DNA from: Symbiodinium sp. CCMP2592
Lineage: Eukaryota > Sar > Dinophyceae > Suessiales > Symbiodiniaceae
Direction of reading: 5' to 3'
Length of the DNA: 64,000 nucleotides
Assembly: GCA_905221615.1 (NCBI GenBank)
Contig: CAJNDT010003224.1
Coordinates: 90,001-154,000, forward strand
Shown here: piece after piece, positions 9,188-18,100 of the stretch
Layout of the letters: each line of letters starts with the position of its first letter
Position numbering within the stretch: position 1 is the first letter of the stretch
The notes under the pieces: model-generated
Databases searched by the model: none
Seen by the model: the letters and a program-made list of their open reading frames with translations, nothing else
What the model was told of the DNA's origin: nothing
Program-made: the position numbers and the translations under genes

Positions 9188-12100
9188 AACACCGATGTAT
9201 GGATTTGTGGCCTACTTCGGTCTATGTATGTTTAGCTGACCAGGACCGGTCCTTCCTGGGATGTCATGGGATTTATTCTAAACCCCTATGGCCGGCGCAC
9301 ACTTTCTGTGTCATGTGCTACTTTTGGGAGCTTTTGCAGACGTCTTCTTCCTGGGAAAGGCGGTGTGGAGCGACCTGGTGCTAAAGCTTAAAAGAGCCGT
9401 GTCATTTAAAAACAAAAGGTTTGGTGGGGGGCATACTATAGAGATAACACTATCACAAGGAGCATGACTAATCATACTCAGGTTTCTACGTTACATGGGT
9501 GTATATAGATGCCCTAACCTCATGAGGCCCTTATTGTGGGGGAGAGTATTGTGCTTCGACCAGCAAGCTGATACTGTCGTACTCCTACTACTGCTAGTAT
9601 GTGCACCCGCATACCAGTCCAGCCGCGTTCTGGCACGACTCTTGCATGGTCGAACCTGATGCTGATTCCTAGTTGTAATATGGGGCCAAAGAAAAGGGAC
9701 TAGACGTGCAACATCAACCAACCATAAAGTACGATCTATGGTTTAATGTAGCCCTCAAAACCCTATCCTAACGAAGAAGCACCGTCAAAAACCTGACAGA
9801 ACTCCTTCCAAAAACCCTTCTACAACCCTCTAAAGGTTCTACAACCCTCCAAGGGCACAGCAAAAAAGCCTCAAAGAAGCCCCTAAAAAGGGAAGCCCTG
9901 CCTCGACCAGATGAGGTGTCTCATCCCAGCTGTAGTGGAGTTTGCCATCCCGGACAAAGTACATCAGCTCACCTTTGGCGCCTGGAACAGGGCTTTTCTT
10001 CCACGGACGGAAGATAAGGGTGTATAGAGGGTTTTTACAACAAGTTCACCTTTGCCGCCTTTCAAGGCTTTTCCGGGCACGGAAGGAAGAGAATACGAGG
10101 GTGTTTGGGATTAGGGTTTGGGGTTTACGGTTTAGGGTCAAAGAAATTGTGAGGTTTAGGGTGTCACGGCGTTCAAAGCTTGGAAGGTTCCTGACACTTG
10201 CGTGCAAGGCACCGGCTTGGAAAAGCTCCTCCCGATAGACGACACTCAGCTCCTGCCGGGGATCGGCATGTGTTTGATGACGGATCCCACTCCTTCGCAT
10301 CCTCCGCGCAGTGAACTACAAAAGATACAAAAGAAACCACCTTGATGCACAAGTCGAGTCTGCGATAGCCTCCGTTGTAAACTTGCGTGGTCGCGGGGCT
10401 GGATGTTTCGGGTGCACAGCAGCCAGAGACGAGATTGGAAGGCCTTGGTTTTGGGGATGAGCGCGTCGCCTGCCCCACTCCACGCTGGCATGATGCAGAA
10501 CAAGAAGCTGCATACCGACAGCACCCTTGACCCTTAACGACGGGATCACTAACGGGAATGATCCCCGAACAAGGACGAAGAAATCCAAGCCCAAGCTCAC
10601 AGGGTCCTGAAGAGCATTCGCACAGAGTGGGGCCACATCGCCATAGTTGATTAAAGCGGCATGTCTGATCATGCCATGGGTTTCCTCAGATGGAACGATT
10701 GGGGTTGTGATCCAAGGCTAGGCGTTAAGCTTCAGGCAGCTTGAGTTCTGTAGCTGAACTTACTCTGTGCAACGAAGCATTCCTACTGAGTTAGTCAAAG
10801 TCTTAAAGCCCTAAACCTGAGCGAATCAACAGCCCAAGTATACATGCCTAGCAACAACGCTGAAAGTTCAGCAACATCCTTTCACAGTTCACATTGGGTC
10901 TGTTGTCCTCGGCACTAGGAGCTCTTAACCAGAAGCTCCTCAACAAAAACCTCACGAGAGCTTCAACAAAACGCAAACCCGGAACAACCTTACAGCCATG
11001 TACACTACAATTTGGAGCCTCAGTAATTTAAACCTTGAAAGTCCAAAATCTTGAGATCAACAGCCATTAAACTCAAATCCTCATGCACGCCCTCAGCTCC
11101 GAATCCGGCGAAGCCTCAATTCTATACCGTCGAGGATACCTGAGTCGCCACCCCCCCCTTCCCCAGTAACCGCTCGATGTTCTTTATCGTGCAAGTTTCC
11201 AGTATTGGCATCCCCACCTCCTGCTTCAGCGCAGACCGCACCTGCAGGAATTTAAAGTTCACTGCATGAGCACCCAAGCTCGCAAACGGCCATCGCCCCA
11301 ACCCCGATTCGTTGCGTCATAGTTGCTCTGCCAGTATTAACACGAAGACGCGGAGCTTTGTTTTGGCGAGGAGCTTTGTCGCTTAGGTCCGGTGATTTCG
11401 TGCATTGCTCCAGTTCTTCTCGTCGCGAGGATCTTTGCGACAATTACGGACACAGCAAAGCAGGGAGAACCAATCCTGTGCAGTCGAAACTCCTGGGAGC
11501 ATGGTCACCTACACCTTCAACTACTTCGACCGTGTGAAGCATTCGACTTAGTGACCTCTAGTAAAGAAAATCTAACTCAACCAATCAATGTGACCGTGGG
11601 ATGCTTTCTGGTTGGGCCTGCTGCTGATCCTGTATAGTCTCTACAGAACCCTAGGGGTTTAGTGCTTCAGCTCTCGCAACCTTGTCCGGTAAGTGCTTCA
11701 GAGCAGGGATGTCGCCGAAGACCACTTTGCCTTTGCGAGAACCGGCGAGCTGGGTGGCTTCGGGCCCTGTTCTTCATTCATAGTAACTGGGGTTATTACT
11801 AGGGTGACTACAGTTATAATTGCTTCTAACCGCAATTAAGGTACTTCTAACCATACTTACTAAGTCCCACTACTGTGCTTCTTGTCATGTTCATTGTTGC
11901 CCTTACCACTAGTCTTGATAGCTGTCATAGTCTGAAGGGCTTCTTTCTACCGCAGTGGGGTTCAAGCTGGTTCACCTAATTCCGCAAACCCTCACTTGTC
12001 ACACGATCACAACTAAGCTCGCCAGAACCCAGAACTGAGCCTCGAACCCCTCCAATCCCGAACGCCCCAAGTGGCGCCTGTTTGGATTATGATCTCTTTG

Positions 12101-15100
12101 CGAGCTGCCGATAGAAAGTGGTACGTAACCCAAAGGAACCTCGACTCTCGAATGGACGACGACGAAAGGCCGGGTAGGGTGAAGCTGACTGTGCGCAACT
12201 CCCACCATAGCCCTTCTTCCAAGCCTTACCAATTTTACCTGTGTAAGGTAAATAAGGTAAGGAGTTCTTCCACCCACACGGAGGAGCGAATATAGGCGCC
12301 CGGAGTATTCGACTTGGCTTTGGGTTCCATTGCTGCTACCAAGTCGACGCAGTAGCTAATTCTTTTCGCTCCTACCAGAAATCTCAGACTCTCTACGTAC
12401 CCCAACGTAGACACGAAATCTAATGCAAATGTTTAAGCCCGGAACACAAAATCCACGAAGGGTCGTTGATTGGCCGTTGATTTTATCAGACGCAAAATCA
12501 TGGGGTCCAAGCTGGGGATATCGCCCTGTGCTCTCTGAAGCTCTCATATAGGAGACTCCGAATCCCAGCATGCCTTTAATCAAGTCCATTCTGCACTCGA
12601 AGGGGTATCGGAAACGTTTAGCTCCTTGAAAAAACAAGCCTTGTTTTTAATAGGCCCTGCTAAGAGAAGTTAAGGGAGTACTGAGTCAGGCGCTGGTCTC
12701 CCTGCCAATACCACGCTGACGGATGCAGCGGAGGATGTCTGCCGAGAGCTCCACCGACACTCGCTTCCTGGGTGTCCCAACAGATCCCAAGTAGGCTTTA
12801 GGTTTTATAGGGTTTAGGTAATGTGGGGCCCTGATGTAATTAATTAAGAATGGGGTTTTGGTGAAAAGTACCTGCAGTTGCAAGGCTTGTGGTAGGTTTC
12901 ACCCCACAACAGCTCGAGGATCAAGTTCGCGAGGCCCTAGTAAGCCCATTCTGCCTTTAAGGAACGACGGACAGAGCTTGAGTCACACATAAGCCCTCGA
13001 GGGTTTCGGGTTTAGTTCTTGCATTCCGACAACCCAGAAAGCTTGAAACCAGAGTTAGGCAAGCTGAATCGGAAGCTGTTGCGAAGTCTCGAAAGAACAG
13101 TGAAATCCGATTGCTTAAAGCTTTGAGATTTTTTGTGTAAACTTTAGCATTCTATCGATCGCCATTCCTGCTCCAATTTAACTTGTATTACCAATGCACT
13201 GCATACTAAACTTGTCGAGAATACACCGAGCATCTCAGTCACATATCGTCTCACCATCTGGCTCGTGCGCACCTCCTGCGCGGTCAGCGTGCTGAACCGT
13301 GCGAGAGACCTCGGCCACGTAGTGATTTGGGGCCACGTATCAAGCCCGAATCCCTAACACCCATCAATTCCGGAACCCTAGGATGATAGGAGGATGATCC
13401 CAATTCTGTAAGACATCCCAAAGCCTACCGACCTGCATCCCACCTGTTGAAGTCCTTGAGATGATCAACTATGTAGGGATATTGCACTCTGAGATCTCGT
13501 TCTTTTTTTTGAAGCCAAGGAGCTGGTTGATGGAGCCAATAAAGAAGCTAAACCTGGGTAGTAATGTTGCGGTTCCCAAGCAAGCTTTATGAATAGCAAC
13601 CTCTATAGAACCCTTTGGATAACAAAACTGTTCTGCGAAAGCCAGACCATAAACCCTAAACCGAAAGCTCCGAACCCTAAGCCTGAGGGAAAAAGTTCCC
13701 TCATTGCCAAACAGGGACATGATGAGGCCGGAGAGTGTCGCAAAGAGTGAGAAAAGTCGTTCCGGGGTGTTGACGGCCACAACATCCATGGCCGCAGGCG
13801 TAAACCTTGGCCGTTCAGGAAAACCATGTAACAAAAACCACATATGCGGACATATGTACATATATATATATATATATATGTATATACACATATATATGTA
13901 TATGTATATGCGCACATACATGTATGTATGCATTCACACATATCATGCGCATATATGTATGGCATAGAAATATACAATATAGACATACAAGTGAAGGTAC
14001 ATGTGTGTATATATATATATATATACACACAAACACGTTTTGTTGCTTCATATATCACCCTTGTCCCTGCTAAAGAACCTACTGTCCAGATTGATGTGGC
14101 AACCATTCGCAAGAGCGGCCGAGGAACTGGGTGAGTGCCCAATGGAGGGAGAGGGCGTAGAAGAAGGACCAGCCCGTTTCCTCCGGCAAGCTCATCCCTA
14201 AGCCTAAACCCTTCACCCTCAAACCCCCAAGTATTTAGGGGTTTCGAGTTTGGGTCCCCAAACCGTAAACCCGCAAGCCCTGAAGCCCAAAAGTGCTTAG
14301 GGTGTCGGGCTTATAGTGCTTAGAGGACCAACCATTTTCCTCTGGAAGGTTCAGCTTTTCCCTGTAGGTGGCTATCCAGGTCATCTCGTCCGAGGAGAGG
14401 TCGCCCAAGGCGTACCTCAGGCTTTTGCGGTTTTTGTAGGGTTTAAGGACGCAGATTAGGCTGACGTAGGGTCTACGAAGTTTATGCAAGGATATTTTCC
14501 TAAGTTATGGTGTACTTTTATTATGTGCATTTCTTGCCGTCGTGGCATTTGAAGACTGCGAACATCCGCCTGCAATTACATCCTGCCGACGTTCTTGATC
14601 TTTGCTGAGTGAATGTTCCTGACAATATCGTAGTTACCCCAATGTGAAGGTGCCACAACTCGGTGTCAAGGCACATATATGATTCATATATGTCCTTCGC
14701 CCGAGATCAGCAGCACCTAAACCGGAAACCTTTTACCCGGAGCCAGACATGCAAAGCTTGCTAGAGTCGGCAAGGTCACCAGGCGCAAGCCGTGAAGTGG
14801 CAAAGCAGAGCGATGATGGAAACGTGCCTGGGATCTCGAGAAAAACGTGGAACAAGCGAGCAGCAACAATTTGGACATACCCGCAGTGCACCGACGCCCA
14901 GTTACTTCAAAACGGTGAGGAAGGTCTCCACATAGAGTGAGGTCCACTCCAGTCCCATGTTCCTCAGGGTGAAACGGAGGCTTCACGTTGGGGAGTTTAA
15001 GGCTTCATATGGCTGTGGCATTTAGCGGTTTAGCGCTTGGGGAGGTTCTGTTGGGGGCGTTGCCGGACTGGTCCCTCGAGAGCTTCGGGCTTTGAGGTTG

Positions 15101-18100
15101 GAAGGTTTCACTGGTAGTGACCAAACCGCGTATCGCCTAGACGAAAAGAATCTACAAATCTCCCTGAACCCTAAACCCTCAAACCCAAGCCCCTATACCA
15201 CGATTCTCATAAAGAGCCGAGGAGCAATCCCAGCACAAGTTCTTTGATCAAGGACAGCCGCCCAGCCATTTTTAACCTTCGGCATTCTGCGGCCACCCTT
15301 CCCGACCTAAACAACTTAACTTTAAGGCTGGGGTTTATTGCCTCGGCCAGCAGATAGCTGCGTCTGCAAACCGTTTCGCCTCTAGTTCGGGTCATCAACA
15401 GCGCCTGGGTTCCTCAAGTGACCGAACGACTTTCCAAAGCAAAAGACTCCATAGCTACTGGTAGGGCTCCCTGTGACTCGGATGCTACTTATCATGTAGG
15501 GTATATGCTTTTGCAGGGTCCCAGAGTATCTGAAACTCCCCGATGGATTTGGTCAGCATGATTAACCTACTTCAATAATTCCAGGCAATGACCCTACAGT
15601 ATCGAAGCGGCTAAGATCCCATCATAGGACAACAAGGTAATTAAAACAGTTCAGGCTCTAAGAAACTTTTACAGCAGTGTCAGTGACGCCCCCACTGCTT
15701 CCAGGACGCAGTCGAAACAGCCGGAGGTTCCGAAACAAGCGCAGCAACGTCAAAGTCTCCACGGTGCGGAGGTCGAGCGCAAACCTCGTGAAACACGCAG
15801 AAGTGCTGCTTGAGTGCACCTGGTACAGTATGTAATGCTGTGCAGGACAGTGATAACGCGAACTGCAAAGCAAGATAGTGCCTGAGGTCTACTGTTGTGG
15901 CTGTATAAGTCAACCTCTGCAGGTTTTGATATCGGGTAATGCTGTAACAAACGGGGAGAAGTGTCACCATAAGTTCTGACGCCTACACCCCACAACTCGA
16001 AACCCTTGAAGTCTTACTCCTGTCAGCTTAATGGGACACATGGTTGCATTCACAAGATTTCGTCGTGGATTCGTGGCCATGGGCAGCTGTCGTTTGTAAG
16101 TCGGTAGCATTGGGTTCATGCTTTGCAGAGACTCTCATGTGCAAAAGTCGCACGCCCAGACCCAACAAGCCATGCATGCAACCACTTCCTCGTACAAGGA
16201 GGTCTTTCAGCTGTACGAAGTCGACTAAATTCGCAATGCATCCCGCTGTCCGTCGCCTCCATGCCCTAGAGGGCAAAGGCACAAGTACACCCATCCCTTG
16301 CACCTACACCCTAAACTTCTGAACGCCACATCCTGAACAAAGCCTGGACCCGAAAAGCCTTGCCCCGAACTCGTACCCAAGCCGTGGATGTGCAGGGACC
16401 AAGAGATTCGTGCGTATCCTCTGCGAAACCACAATAAAACCCTGTCTTAACAGACCAGTCATGTGGAGGACGACCCAGACCCCCACAAGGATCCAACAAG
16501 TCGATCCTTCACCTATAAAGTACCTCTAGTAGCATAGGGCCCCAAATTAGGACATTAACTATATATAACGAAAGAATACATTGGGTGAGGGATCTTTTGC
16601 GGAAGGCTGGGGGTCGCCACTAGCTGCTTTAGTTCATGAACTCCCCTCCATGGCCGCATAGCCCTGAACCAACGGTGCAGGCCAGCAGCAGGGACATAAT
16701 GTCAGAGGAGAGCATGGCCAAATCCGGCACAAACCAGCCGGTGAGGTAGTTCACTGTAATCTGTTTCAGGCGCATCTCCACAAAACCTGCAAACATCGGG
16801 GGGAAGGGGGTCAAGTCGGTTGCAAGCCAGACCACAGCAACATGAATACAGTCCCACGGTACACTAAGCATCTTAAGAACTCATCGTAATCAGTACCCAG
16901 TACCAGCGGCAATCGTGATCATAAGACACACAAACGCTCCTAACAAGCAATTAATTAACAACTACTAACGCTGCGACAGTCTGCCGAGCTCTAAGCTCTA
17001 AAACCCAAACCCCTGAGCCTATCCCACCTTTGAGTTGTCGATATATTAGCCGATACAGCATCTGCTACGGTCCCCAAAACTCTCGCTTGAGAATACCGTC
17101 GAGGCCAGCGGAGGTGCCTGGACTAGTGCTTTACGGCTGGGGCAGGCAGAGGATGCACCGTCCGGCCTGTGCGTGGGTTGATAAACCCACGGAGGAAGGT
17201 AACCACAATGTCCTCGGGATCAAACCGCAAACAGAACTCAGGTCGTCTGCGCTTCGCTGAGGAAATTGTCCCGATGTAGACTGTAGAGTAACGTCTCATA
17301 GTTTTCTGGCCCTCTGCTCAATCAATCAGGGGTGGAGGGGGGCTAAACCAAATGTCTCCAAAGCTGCAAGGCAGCGTGGCTTCAACTTCTGGCTTTACAC
17401 GTCTTTGTTTCTGAGTTCGCCTAAAGCCAGAATCCTGAACGTCCCGAAGCCTCAAGTCCCGAACTTCCTTGAATTCCACTCCCACCGTCCGAGTTGAGGT
17501 TGATGGTATTTTATGGCAAATCGCTAAAGCAGTCATCAGGGGCTTCAGGCTTGAACGAATGGTATTGATTAGACATCCAGTGTGAATGGATGCCATGCTC
17601 GGGCGAGGAAGGCTTGATCGCTGTGACGATTTGTGGGAGTAGAGTACGAGTAGATGCGATCCTTACAAGCACCGCACACAGCTGCTTTTTGGTATACGAT
17701 ACACATCCACTGAACTCATCCGTCAAGGAATAATAGAAACGCCGAGGCTCAATGATCCACACGATGCAGCTCGTCAGCTCCAACGACTCCACAACACCTG
17801 ATGTTCGAAACACCTTTAAAAAGTGTACAAGATGAAAGTCGCACACTGTCTCGTACCATGTACACGTATCTTGTCTGTGACGGGGCGTGAACGTTGCTGG
17901 GATCCTTTATTTGCTTATATAGGTCTCTAAAAAGGCATCAATAAGCCCCACCACCCAACTACTCAACATCTGGATTCTACGCTGCATGCACGACCAAGGA
18001 ATCCCAAGGTCAGCACACCCTGATCATGGAGCAATGCAATCACGGAAGGGGATGTGCAGAAATCACTAGTCCATCTACCAGGAAAACAATAGCGGCAGCG

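Larger units (their letters stand above)
8040..10180. other. Intron/spacer with telomere-like words
   Basis: I could not support a coding exon here. The stretch holds a 60-80-bp repeat copy (8291-8345), degenerate TTTAGGG words (about 8846-8892), a TA microsatellite (9148-9184) and CCCTAAA-like words near 9.75-9.9 kb. It lies between channel exons and is most simply read as introns. Confidence 0.4.
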
